Origin: Caprimulgus europaeus
Lineage: Eukaryota > Chordata > Aves > Caprimulgiformes > Caprimulgidae
NCBI GenBank assembly: GCA_907165065.1
Contig: OU015528.1
Location: 47,731,515-47,795,514, forward strand
DNA length: 64,000 nucleotides
Direction of reading: 5' to 3'
The notes under the pieces are model-generated. The model was not told the DNA's origin. It saw only the letters and a list, made by a program, of their open reading frames with translations, and searched no databases. The position numbers and the translations under genes are program-made. This document shows positions 1 to 12,600 of the stretch, in pieces. Positions within the stretch are counted from its first letter, which is position 1, and the number at the start of each line of letters is the position of its first letter.

Positions 1-3000
1 ATTGAGAGAGCACTTAGGCAGCACCTTATCACTGGAGATAAAATGAGTCATACAAAACAAACATTTTGAAAATACTGGTATTATAAAAGTCATGCAAAAA
101 TATTATTTACCCAGAATACAACCTGCTTTCCCAAGTTCTGTGTTGTTCGTACTGGGAATTAATTAATTACTGAGACAATTTGAGGTTTTCCTCTCTTTAT
201 TGCTCCCTCTATCCTGAAGTCTTCCCTAAAGTAAAGAAAAACAGTGTTGCTCTAAGTGAGTCTTGGTGAATGGAAAAGCTGTGTATTTTTATGAACAGTG
301 TACATATAGCTATTGCATGGTAGTGATGTATACTCAGCTTTTAGCCATGGTTTATAATCTTTTAGCTTGCTATCAAATTTTTCTTGGTGCAGCTGAATAA
401 CAGGCGGAAGATGATTTTTACAAGACACTGCTGTAGTCTTTCATCCTACTGTACCTTAAGTCTGTCACAGTAAACAAGAGATGTCTGTCAGGTTCTGACA
501 CAGCCTTCTCATTATTTTATGTACTTTGAATGAAAAAACTACAACCCATATGCTGTGTAAGGGCCTAGAGAAGAGCTGAGCCAGATATGGTGCAGTTTGG
601 GTACTCTAGAAGATGCCTGCAGGAGACAAAAAAAAGATTATGGTGAATGGACTGGGAACAGAGTTTTTTTGCAGTTTTTTCCTGGTGCAGTCAACAGAAT
701 CCAGTGGATACAGCTGCTGTGATGTAGAAGAAAATGTGAAATGAGTGTGGTAGTGCTTAAAGATAATGATGGACAAGGGAAATAAGTAGCATTGTGTTGG
801 ATAATGAGATGAATTCTGGCAAAAACCTTCCTGTAGTTAAAGGCAAGTAATTTTTTTTTTTTTTAAACAAACGATGATCGCTTGGGGAATGAAATGCATT
901 TTGACAGTATGTTGAAGAGGACTGGAGGGGGTGTGGTGGATAATCAAATAGCATGAGTGCATACTGTAATACAATAAAATAAGGTGTGTTAGTATATAGA
1001 AGGGGAAAAATCAACTGGAAGTCCTGAGCAGCATATGGTATTGCTAAAATAATTATTGTGATTTTACATGTGGATTTTTTGACACTTGAGAAATTATTTT
1101 ATAATCTAGAAATCATTCAGAAGAATGGCACAAGGAAGATAAAGTGCTATAGAATAAGACTGTTGCTACTCTGCAGACTGAGACTTAGTGGAGTACATTC
1201 AAGAGAAGATTAGAATCAAATTACCTCCCAGTCCAAGTACACTGAAGGGGAAGAGATTTGTGATGAGTGCTTTATTTAACCTTAAAGATGTAATGGCCAG
1301 CTGCTGAGCTTAATCAGTTCCAGACTAGTTGTTTGGTACAATGTACTAAGGAGTTAGTTACCCCTCTTAAAACTTTGCATAAGACTGAAAGTGAGTCTCC
1401 TTTCCATCAAGGGTTTAGGGATTTAATTGCTATCTGAGATGCTAGTAATTGGTCAGAAGATGAGAATGATACTTACATAGCTCATTAGAATATTCTGTTC
1501 TGCTTACATTGAAGATCAGACTAGATGATTTCATGTGATAACTAGGGAGAGTTTCCAAGAAGTGTTTCCCTCCTTTCCCCTTTGATTGACACAGTTATTT
1601 ACCAGAATATAAGCTTGTACCTGCTGTAGCTCCACAGAAATTTTACTTTTGAATGCTATGTTAAGTTGCATCTGAAGAACACAACGCCAAAGTAATCTAA
1701 TATTCAGCAACTACTGTGCATGATTTCCTTAAAAAGCTCTACCTACCTTAGTACTCTTTAGCAGAATCTGGCTTAGACTTTTAAGGATCTTAATGACTCA
1801 GATTTAACGTGACCAGGATGAACCCTTTTATGAAGTGCTATTGTAAGTGAGATAAATAGAAACATTTGAACTGCAACTCTTCTAGGGCATTCTTTGTAGA
1901 TCTCTCCATCACTGAATTTCTCTCTCATCCTTTTTGAGAAAGTAAGCAGGGTCTTGGCAGAGCACATTACAAAGCTTCTTTTTGTTTGAAGCATTTTAAA
2001 AATCCACAATTGCAATAGGTTTCCATATGGCCTTTATTTTGTTGTGCGGTAAAGATTACATAAACAGTGAATGGTTATCATTTTTTGTAGATAGGATTAT
2101 CTTTAAATTAATACTTTTAAAACAAAAGAGAATAATCATGCATGTTGAAGTTTTTCATCCATATTTTTTCTACATGTGGGATGGAGTATGTCTTAGAAGC
2201 CGTTACTCCTAAGATGACCAATACAAACACTTGCTACAAACATGACATCTTGTAGTTGTCTACACTTACACAGCTACTGTTTGAAAATTTCATGTTTTCT
2301 CTCAAGCAGCAGCTAACCTTTCTTTTTTTATCACTTCACTATTTCTGTAAGTTGATATTACATAACTCAAGGAGATTTCATTTTAGGGTCATGTATTCAT
2401 TAAATTAGTTTTAAGTTTTGGTTTTAGTTAAAGATTACTTTTCTAAATGCACAGGTTTGAAGTCTTGTTCAGTCTGAGTCTTTTTAGCTCAAATACCTAA
2501 AATATCTGAGCTTGAGTCTGATTCAAAATACTTTCTATACTGACGATTTTGTAGTAGTTAATTAGAGAATTGAACATTGGCATATAATGTTAAACAAGAA
2601 TGAGCTGCTCTAATGTTAGATGAATTAATGCAGTTTGGGAACGCTTGTAGCTAAAATGCTCTGACTAATCTTGCATTTTCATTTTAAAACTAAGTTAACT
2701 TAATTGTGACTTAACGTAGAGTGGTGAGATTATTTTCCTTTGCCTTTTGCTTTGACATGTGCATACACACCTATACATATATACATATGTCTTCACTTTG
2801 GTAACCTGACTTCTCTTGAAGTGGGGGGGTTCTTATGTATTAATCTTAATTTTAAAAAATCATTGTTTCTAAGCAACCTCTCTAGAAGTAAATTTAGTAT
2901 TCTGTTAAGACCAAGATTTGGAGGAGGAGGAAGTAAGTACTGTGCTTCTAAAGAACTTCACATCTACACCTGGTAATTTTGTATTATGTATGTAATAGAT

Positions 3001-3309
3001 GATGTTGCATTAGATTCTGACTGTAGACCCAGTGCATAATTAGAAAGGAGATAAAGGAAATTACTTGCAAGGCTGACGAGAAAAGCATGAGAGATGAATC
3101 ATACTGTCATGTCTAAATCTGAGATATAATTGTGCTTGCTTAGCAGATGAACAGTGAGAAGACTCCCTAGGTGGATAAGTGGGTATTTATTAATAGTTTA
3201 ATACACTTCTTAATAGGGCCACATTTAATAGAAAATAGTCAATTGTTATCTCCTTAAAGGATCCAACTCAAAGCTTTAAAATCTTGAAGTACTCCTTTTC
3301 TTTGTACAG
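1..3309 (+). other. UBN2: UBN2 intron, 5' part outside the window
   Basis: AT-rich sequence that runs up to the splice acceptor (TTTGTACAG) just before the first recognisable UBN2 exon. The open frames here are short, lack homology that I recognise and are rich in stop codons in neighbouring frames. I see no exon, RNA gene or young repeat. The assignment as intron is an inference from the exon that follows. Confidence 0.7.
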
Positions 3310-3556
3310 TCAACAGCAGGAGCATCATTACTGGCTAACGCCTCACCTCTGACTCTCATGGCATCACCCCTGTCTGTAACCAGTCAGAATGTGACGTCTG
3401 CACCATTAACTCCTTTTGGGATGCTGGGTGGCCTTGTTCCTGTGACTGTGCCCTTCCAGTTTCCCTTGGAGCTACTTGGCTTTGGGACGGACACAGCTGG
3501 AGTGACAACCACCTCGGGATCTACCTCAGCGGCTTTCCACCACAGCCTAACTCAGA
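3310..3556 (+). CDS. UBN2: UBN2 exon, third from the end
   Basis: 247 nt, entered in phase 0 after TTTGTACAG and left in phase 1 at a GTGAGT donor (3557). It codes for 82 residues, including SPLSVTSQNVTSAPLTPFG and the PFQFPLELLGFGTD hydrophobic segment. Confidence 0.9.
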
Positions 3557-5717
3557 GTGAGTGGAATTATTTATCACACTGTGCTATAAAGAAAGATGCA
3601 TCCTGAAAATGGAAGTTAAGAACGGAGGCAGTAAAGTTCTGAGACACACAAATGTGGTTCATGAAAATCCCTACAAGAGAGTAAATATGGTTTCTTTGCT
3701 GGTAAAACTTTGTTTATATAATTATCCAAATGTTATGCATCAGCTTTGATAAGCTTAACTTCGTTATTACATTCACAGTATGTACTTAGTTTTTAACATG
3801 GTTTTTGGGGTTAACTTTTAATCCCTTTGCTTTAGCAAGGAGTATAGCTTAAGACTCCCCAAATGTCACAATACAACTAAGAGACTTAATACAGTGACTC
3901 CTCAAAATATCCTTAGCTCAGTACTGGCTTACAGTCTTGGATATCAAACAGCTCTCTTATGAGGAAGTATCAGCCAAGGTGGCATTTACTTTTTCTGATT
4001 GCTTGAAAATAAATTACTTAGGTTTTTAACCTGCATAAATTTTTGGTCTTTCTACCAAAGGAAATGGTATGAAGAGTTGCATCCCAGCAGCAAAGCATTG
4101 TCCTTGCTCTGACTTTTGATTAACCATGTCCAAATAAGTCTGTTTCTGATAGCATTCTGATGGCTGGAATAAGTTATCAGGTATTTATTTTTTGTTGTTG
4201 AGGTACATATTCAGAAATTTATGCAAATTAGCATGCTACTATAGCTACACTACAAAAATAAAAAATTCCTATTTTACAAAGGCTGGCTCTGTCCTTAAGA
4301 TTTATTTTTAATCTTTGTTGCTCTCCTTTTTTTTTCTTTTTTTTTTTTCCTCAGACTTACTGAAGGGTTTACAGCCAGGTGCTCAGCATGCAGCAACGCT
4401 GTCTCACTCACCTCTGCCTGCTCACTTGCAGCAAGCTTACACGGGTAATGACATCATATTTTTCTTATTACTTATTTTTAACTTAGAAGTCAGATTTCTG
4501 CCCTAGACTAGAATAAAATGTACACCAGAATTGAAATTGTTTGAAAGAAAACACAACATGGGGACAAGCTTTGGTAGCAGCAAACAGTGCACATTCTATT
4601 GTAGCAGTATTTTTGGAACATGAAAAATTTCTTTTTTTCTACTTGTCTTCAGTGTCAAGAGCAAAAAAAGTTCAAAAATTTCAGTAATACTTTATCATAA
4701 CAGTTCTACAAACCTAAGTGTACAAATTCAACTAGTGGGAGAAAAAAGGAATACTTGTTACTGGAGGCTAACATAATTATTTACAGACTGCATAAAGTCT
4801 GTATTGGAAAGCTCATTTTTTTCCACACAATTTTAATTTCTCCTTTGGAGTAGAAACTGACCTTCCAGCTAGAAGCTTCTTCGTGTTTCTTGTAAGAGTG
4901 TATACATGTGTGACCAGTGTGATGTTTTCCTAATGGAAGATATGCCTTCCCTGGGAATTTTTTCCTTGGTATCCTTGGTAAGAGCTGCATATTTTAATTG
5001 AGAAGAGGAGCTTGAAATAGAGCATCTCCTTTTCCTGTTTGTAAGGCTTAGAGCTGAAAAACTATCGCAAAGCTTTAGAAAGTGTAGTTTAGAGTATATT
5101 CCTTTCTTTGCCAACTTTTTGGGGTTTTTTGTTGTTCTTCTTTTTTTTTTTTGTCAGAAGAGAAAATATGCCACAGGGTGAGTGGAAGTGGCTTGGTGGG
5201 AGTTCTTCATGTTGTTTTTAGGGTCCTTAGCACCAAAAAGCTGAGCAGTGTTTCTGTAAGAGGCTGTGAAAACAAACCAATTGGCTATACTTGGTACACT
5301 CTTAATTTTTGTCACAGTGAGTGTCATGGGTTGAATACTAAAAATACTTTATTACAATGTAAAGACTTCTAAAAAAGGCTTGATTTTTTTCAATTTTTTC
5401 CCAGTATCCCAAGCTGCAACTTAATCTTTAGAAAGATGGGTTCCTTTTGTATGAAGCCTAATATCTCAGGTTTCAATAGTGCTATTTCTAGTAAATGAAC
5501 TACAGAGCAGATGCAAACACTTCCAGCCTATAAAGACAATGTGATACTCTTTGGTGATGCTAAAGCTGAACGTGCCAAATTCCTGTCTTTTTTTACTGTA
5601 AGTTATGAAAATAAAAGTTCACTCATGCTTTTATTCTTCCCTTTCTTTTCCTGTCTCTAAAATACAGATGGAGGCCAAAGTAAAGGGGACACTAAGTTAC
5701 AGCGGAAAAACCAGTGA
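3310..5717 (+). CDS. UBN2: UBN2 (ubinuclein-2), last three coding exons; partial gene
   Basis: Ubinuclein-2 is a nuclear protein of the HRD/ubinuclein family, which works with the HIRA complex in replication-independent deposition of histone H3.3. Only the C-terminal 128 codons are in the window: join(3310..3556, 4355..4444, 5668..5717), stop TGA at 5715-5717. The translation reads STAGASLLANASPLTLMASP at its start, passes through a hydrophobic Pro/Thr/Ser-rich stretch and ends in GDTKLQRKNQ, which matches the vertebrate UBN2 C-terminus as I remember it. The conserved HRD and ubinuclein middle domains lie upstream of the window. Both introns are GT-AG, and the split codons (AGA-style phase 1 at 3556/4355 giving Asn, and at 4444/5668 giving Asp) restore one continuous frame. 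No frameshift is seen, so this is an intact gene tail. UBN1 is the alternative, but UBN2 fits the FMC1/LUC7L2 neighbourhood. Confidence 0.9.
4355..4444 (+). CDS. UBN2: UBN2 exon, second from the end
   Basis: 90 nt behind an unusually long T-rich polypyrimidine tract (4326-4350). It codes for LLKGLQPGAQHAATLSHSPL and on to QQAYT. The donor is GTAATG (4445), weaker than the consensus. The length is a multiple of three, so skipping it would keep the frame. Confidence 0.9.
5668..5717 (+). CDS. UBN2: UBN2 last coding exon and stop
   Basis: After AAATACAG the frame continues DGGQSKGDTKLQRKNQ and stops at TGA 5715-5717. The basic Gln/Lys-rich end is the expected UBN2 C-terminus. Confidence 0.9.
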
Positions 5718-8700
5718 CTTCTGGACAAACAAGGGAGCTGAAGCAGTTCTGGTTGGCTGACAGAATCTGCCGAGTTGGGAAAGTGCTTATTGTCACAGGG
5801 CTGCTGTTTCTGTTGATGTTTACATATTCTGATCCCAAGCACTGTGGTGAGAGGAAGAAGAAAAAGAAAACAATACTTGATCAAAGAGAGAAGGAAAAGG
5901 AGGACTGGTCTTCCTCCTGGTCATGCAGACTGGTCATAGTTTGATCTTGCCTAGAGAAACAAGCTTTTTTTATCTGCTCTGATTGGCTTTTTAAAAAAAT
6001 TGATGGTCAAACCCACAGCAGCACAAACATTTTTTTTTTCCTTAAGTTATGTCCAATGAAAAGTTGAAAGTGTAAGAGGAGCTAGAATAGGTTTCTCCAT
6101 CTATTGTGTAAGGTGGAATCATAGACTTCATTAGTTCCCAAAGTGCCCAGTAAAAGTTTATGCATAGGTCCTGAGTGTACTATATGGTTGTGGACCAAAG
6201 GTTATGTAGAGTAGAGGTGGTGCTGGGATACTTTGCAATATAATTAAATCCTTCTGATATGAGCATTTTTCCAGCTTTACAAGGCTGTCTGGCTTTAGGG
6301 AACCTACAGATGCAGTCTCATTAGAAAGTTGTCTTCAAAAACATATCTCCTGGTACACTAAGATGTGAGACAGACTACTGGGAAATCCCTTGCTCCTTGT
6401 TTGATTTTTTTTTTTCTTTTTTTAAATATAAAGATTCTTATGTAAGGGAGGAAGGGGATGGAAACTTTTCCATTTACATGAAAAGGAAACCTACATTTTA
6501 TTGGTCAGACTAGCATTTCTTTCCCACATCCTTTTTTTTTTTTTAAGGCACACTGATTTTTCAGTCCTTCCATTTGTTAAACTCTTCTCTGTTACCTTGT
6601 GCTTATCTGCTACTAAAACTAAGTAATGTTCTATTCATATCTTCTATAAAACAACCAGCTCTTCACTCATTCTAGACCTTCCTCATCTTTCATCTAACTC
6701 CTCCCAAAAGCCATGCATTATACCGATTTGCTAGTTAAAGAAAGCTGATTGTGATCTGTTCCAGAGCCAGGTTAATACTGCTTCAGGCATTAGCCAAAGA
6801 GGAGTCGTTCAAAAGCGACCAGAGGTGCCTTCTCTTCTGGGGTCTGAATAGGTTGTCTTCAGCATTTCCAGCCCCTGCTGGCCTGGGGAGTTCCTGACCT
6901 GAACTCTTCCGTGCATGGTAGCACAAGACTGCATAGCTGGCTTTTTTTGGGGGGTTTTTTTTGGATAGCAATACATCGACTGGTTCCTTTGTAATGTGAG
7001 GAAGTGTCCAGCACATGTTGCACTTTCAACACTAGGACAGAACTCTGCTGTTGAATCCCTTGCGCTGTCAGATCAAAGGTGAGAATGGCAGAAACTTAAA
7101 TAAGTCATAGGGGAAAGGAGCAAATAAAATACTATGATGCCCTTCTTCAAGCCTGAAACATTCCTTTGATCAGAGATGCTGAAATCCCTAGTAGCTAGTC
7201 TTTCCAGTAGTTTGATTTGAGATTGAACCAGTGACTACCGTTTATCTTACACCTTCCAGAGAGACTTTGACCCATGGATAATGAATCTTCAATGTTTTTT
7301 GCTAGATTAACTTATAGCTTTCAGGTTTCTTTTACATGGTTTATTTTTCTTAGACCAGACAACAGTTTCTTTTATATTTAGAGCTCATTTTAATTTTATA
7401 TAAATATATATACATGAATTTAAAATAATATATATTGTGTATTTAGTATAAAAATGTTGGGTTGAGCTCAGCAATAAATGTTTTTGCACAACACTTCTGT
7501 GAAAGACAGATTGAATTAAAATAAGATGCGTTAGTTTGTTAATTTCACTCAGCATCTGCCAATTAAATGCTCTTTAGCTAGTGCTAATGTTTTGTATGTG
7601 GTGTGTTGATTAGGTAAGCTTGCATCTCCATCAATGTTATTTAGAGTGAAACATCCAGCTACACACACTGGCATTCTTAATACTGTGCACCTTCTGTCAA
7701 AATACCATAAACTATTTAGAATGCAAGCTTTATCTGTTTTTTTCTCTTTTCTCCAGGAAGAGTTGAAGGAAGACAACTTTTGTTTTTTGAGGCCTAACAA
7801 TTCTGGCAGGATGCTGATTCTCTGAACCGTATCAAACCTGATATTTTTTTAACAGTGCATGTAGCTAAGGGAGTTGCAGCAGTGAGCCATCAGGCAGCAA
7901 TACATTTGAAAGACCCTGTCCTAAGAGAGTTCTACCTCTTCTGTGTTTTCCTCATCAAGGCATCTCATACGAATTGCCATCTTTTTGTCTTAATACTTAA
8001 AGAAATTTTAGATTAGGAGACTTGTAGCCCTTTATAACTACAGCACAAATTTCCTTTCAACATTCTTCTCTTCCTGGATGTATGCCTCATCTTCAGTTGG
8101 GGAGTATCCTCTCTACATCTTAAGAAGGGTGGGAGTAGTCCTGTCTGTGTGGCCTATTGAGCTTCTCAGTCTTGGGAAACAAGTAAACTAACACTTATTG
8201 TGGAAATAGGTAATGGGATGATGAGAATAAAGATGACCATGCATTGTTTGTGAAGCCAGTTCAAACAGCACCCTGGAGGGTAACTGTTTTCCATCATTAC
8301 ACTCCTGAGCTGCTTTGAAATCAGCAACATAACGATGAAAGGGTCTGCATTCCCTGTTCCCTATTCTCCCTAGTTAAACCTAGCAAGGCTGAATCAAAAG
8401 AAACAATAGGGTGGCTCCCAGATACCTACCTATACAGGTAGCATAAACAGGATGGGAAAGTGAAAGATTTCTGCAATATCCAAATGCAAAATTAGGTTAA
8501 CGTTTTACTATTTTCTGCACAGCAGCTTTTCTAGAAATGTTTTCCCCCAAGTTTTTACTACTTTTTAAGGGCCTTTGTTAATAAATAAACTGTAGTTGTA
8601 CATACGAAATAACCCTCAGTATTCACAAGCAATAAGAAAGCCAAGTAGAGCTGTCACTTCTGGGCAGCAGGGCTGAACTTGGTTTGGGGACTGTGTATGA

Positions 8701-9459
8701 GCTAACAGGTCAAGCTCACTGAAAGCCCCAAACAAATGCAAGCAATAATTTCAAACACAGGTTTTAGATGTTAAGCCCATGTGGGTAATATTTTCTGCTA
8801 CATGATCCAAAGTCCCAAAAGTTGTGGTAGCTATTTTAAATTCTTTCAAGACACTTGCAGAGAAGGCAGGCTAGATGAAAAACAGGCTGCAAAGTTTCCT
8901 GATGCCTTGGATTGTAACTGCAGTGTTCTCCCACTCCAAGATGCAAATGGCCTAAATCACTTTGTCCAGCCTTCTCTGTTGATTTGACATACATGACTAA
9001 TACTGACCAACTAAGTCACAAGTGTGTGGATGCTGTGGGTTTCACATCTGTTTTCTGCTAATCAGAAGTAACTTAATTACCTGGGTTCTGCTTCTTGTTT
9101 GAATCCGATCAAAGTTGTCTGGTGCACGTATTTGGGGGTGGGACAGGTGCCAAGAGCCTGTTTCCTTCCTGTAGTCCCATCACCTGACCCTTCCTCCACA
9201 CTCCTTCTCCACTTGGTGCAAGACCTTTGAGGACATGAAAACAGAGAAATCCTGCAACTCTCCCAAGCTGCCATCAGTTGTGTGAACCATTAACCCTCTG
9301 GGAGTCATCTTGGACTCCAACTAACTTTATCACATTTGCTGCTATGTTCGTAAAATGAACTTTTGGCTGTATTTATTAGCAAACTTTAATCTAGTTTACA
9401 GTTTGATTGGTTTTCTTTTGAGTAGTTTTTGCCCACAGATGGATTAGAAGTGTTGGCAT

Positions 9460-9600
9460 GTTTGGGTTGGGTGTTTTTTGATTTTGGTGGGTTTTTGTTG
9501 GTGTGGGGGTTTTGAGAGTGTGTTTTTCTTTGTTTTTTGTGGGTTGTTTTAGAGGGTTTTGGCAGGGTTTTTTTTTTCTTTTTTTTTTTTGAGAGAAGGC
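9460..9600. repeat. G/T-rich low-complexity tract
   Basis: Repeated GGGTTTTTGTTGGTGTGGGG-like sequence ending in poly-T, giving a Pro/Lys/Thr/Asn-rich open frame on the minus strand that is purely compositional. Confidence 0.75.
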
Positions 9601-12600
9601 ACAGTGGTCCCTCTTCTGCTTTGGTTTTGGATTTTTTTTGAAGATGATATTGCAGGGAAAACCTGCAGCCAGACCAAGCTGTGGAAGGCTTCCTCCCACA
9701 TCTGACTTTCATCTTTTACTGAACTGGGAGGAAATCATCAAAGGGACACTTGCTTTTGGGCGTTTTTTGCTTTGTGTTTTTTTTTCTTTCCAGAAAGTGA
9801 ACCAGAAAGTGAAAGCAGTAGGTAAATGACTGATTAATTAACACTTTATGCAATTTTAATTTTATAGAATTTTTTTTTTTAAAAAAAGGGTGGTAGATTT
9901 TGATTGGTCCTAGCTCTGGTGAAATGGCTGTTACCCTCCATGACTTACTTGATTCAGGCCTTTGTCCTTTGTTTAAGTGCCTTTTTTTTTTTTTTATTTT
10001 ATTTCCCTACCCTCTTTAAACTGTTCTCAGAGATCCTGAAGTGCTGGAAGGCATTTTGGAAGAAAATCTTAAGCTTGGCAAGATGGCTTTATGCTGTTAT
10101 ACTGTTTTTTCCCTTTTGTAAAGAAAAAGTGTGTAATGTGTGTAACTTCATAGCTGCTGTACCATGGCGTTGGTTCTGTGTGCTTGTGTGTTCTTTCTCA
10201 CACTCACATTCATGCACACATACACACATACAGCAATATTCCTGAGAAGCCTGTTCATCCTACATTCTGCTGGCTATGTTAAACACTTAAAGGTGAATGT
10301 TTGTGCAAAGAAGGCAGTACAATAAAAGAGTGTGTGAGTGTGCGTAAATGTGCATGAGAGAAAGGAAGTGAATAATGAGAATGAAAGTTCTTGCATTTTT
10401 CACTGAAGGTTTTAGATTTGGATCTTAATTAGGTCATGAGTAAAACATTATGGGCCCTGTCTGGCAACCTTATTAAATACTGGACTACTTTACACAGTTA
10501 CTGAATCTGAGGCAAAGATGTGTGGCTGACAACCTCAAGGAGGTGGGGAAGGTTAAAATAGCAGCTGGCAACAAGTTTGAGTTGAGATAAATTGCAGGGC
10601 ATCTTGTGTGCAGCTAGTTATATCTGCTTGACACCAGTTATTGCAAGGATTCTTACATTTACCAAAGTCATCACTATTGTGCATCGTATGTGAGAAGGAA
10701 TTTGGTAAAACCTGCAAGAATGCAGCTGCTAATTGAAGTTTAACCTGGCTATGCTTCACGTGCTGCCTAAATCATTCACCATTAAGTACTTTCCTAGTTG
10801 TACTTTTTCTCAGTTTATTGACATTTCATTAATGGTTTGTTCTCTTAGTATAAGGAACAGTAAGTTCACTTGCAGAAGTTAGCTGCAAGTGGACCCTCAT
10901 AATAGTTTCTGTGCTTGTTTCCCTTTTCTCTGACAAAATTAGCAATCTGCAATAGATCTAGTGATGTTAACAGTTCCGTGCTGAGGATCTGTCTAACTTA
11001 CGATTATTGTAAATGTGCATACCTGAAATTAGCAATTTACTTGTTGGTCAAGTGCTAAACTAGCCTGTTCTGTGATGCGATTCCACTGAGGAAGATCTAA
11101 TTTTGAGTTGCAATATGAAAAGGAAACATTTACTTTCCAGAACGGGAATGGAATGAAGAGTCCCTCATAGGTGGAGAAACTATCTAGGGAGCAGAAAATA
11201 AGATAGCAAATACAACATGTTCCTGTGGCAGAGAATAGCCTAACTGCTATTTCAGTTCTTAGCTTGTCTTCACATGTTTGACTGAACTTGTTTATGTAAA
11301 GTAGGCCATAGGCAGATTTCTACCAATCTAATGGCGCCAGTAAAATAAGACTGCTGCTGGTAGCTCAGCCAGTTGGAGTGGTAAGTGAGGGTGCTTTTTA
11401 ATCTGCCTTGGCTCCATCAGTGAGGTTAATTCAGTAGTTTGCCACATCCACCTGTGGCAGTAAACAGCTAACCTGGCTCTGCTGCTGCTGTTGAGTTCAT
11501 TTTGGGCACACATGCCCTTATCCTTGGCTGATCTGTGAGATGGAGAATCCTCAGCTGGTGATTATTGTTGTCTGTTGCAGTCTCGTTTTTAACAAGTGCA
11601 GCTGTTGTGAAAATCTGTGTCTGTCTACTGCTTAAGAAATCACTGCCAAAATAAGCAGCCAGAAGTATGCTTACTGGGCCCCTGGAAAGATAACTGTTGT
11701 GTAGGGGAATGCTTTGTTTGTGGAAACTTCTGGTGTGGCTTCATCATCCTTTTTTCTATGACCCAGTGATCCCTTGCTGCTGTAATAGCCTTTTGGGGCC
11801 ATAGAAACCCTGCTGCTGCTATGAGTTATGCTGAGAGATCAGCATGGCCTGGAACTGCCCCAAAACTGGGGAAGTACAAAGATTCCCTACAGCTGTTTTT
11901 GCACACTCCTCATAAATAAAACTGCTAATCTCGTCAGTAGTCAAGGATATAGGTCTGTATTTTGTAGCCATTTTTGACAGCTATAATTCTACAGAGCGAC
12001 TCTGGAAAAAAAATTTAAAATACATGTTCTGTGTCTAGAAGTACATTTCAGTCTCTTCCCTTGCCATAATCTGCTTAAATAATAACTATTAACTATTAAT
12101 TTTTTCTTTATGGTTAAGTAATCCAAAGCAAACAGTGTACATTGACTCCTATCATGCTCAATACTAGGGGGTTTGGAGTTTTTTGGTGGTGTGTTTTTTT
12201 GGTTTTTGCCCAGCAGTGTATACAGATGTATTTTATGAGCAGATAGTTGTTTGTTACTGTCTAGTAGCAAGAGAAAAAGGGAGGGAGAGAATCAATCAAA
12301 ACCAGTCAGGCAATACCACCTTTGTAGGCCAAACCAAGTAGCTGCTGAGGCAGCCAGAGCTTCTTTGAGACTTACCAGATTTCACCAGAGGAGTTAGGGA
12401 TGGGGGAAGAAACTTTCTTGTGTTCTCAGCTTTTTCCAGATAAGGCCTTAGTTTGAGTAGTCACTAATATCAACTATGCAGATAAGTATTTATGTGTTTC
12501 AGTGTTACATGCATTCCTTCTCCCAGCTGCCCCTCTTGAAACATGTTGAAGTTTTACCCAAAGAAAATTGAGTATTTTTTGAATGTCTACTGCAGAGGTT

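Noticed and set aside
3561-3749. Open frame running past the UBN2 exon donor
   Set aside because: The frame ignores the good GTGAGT donor at 3557; the next exons restore the conserved UBN2 end.
9386-9712. Lys/Pro/Thr/Asn-rich frames on the minus strand
   Set aside because: Translation of a G/T-rich low-complexity tract; two overlapping frames show the same bias, so there is no coding signal.
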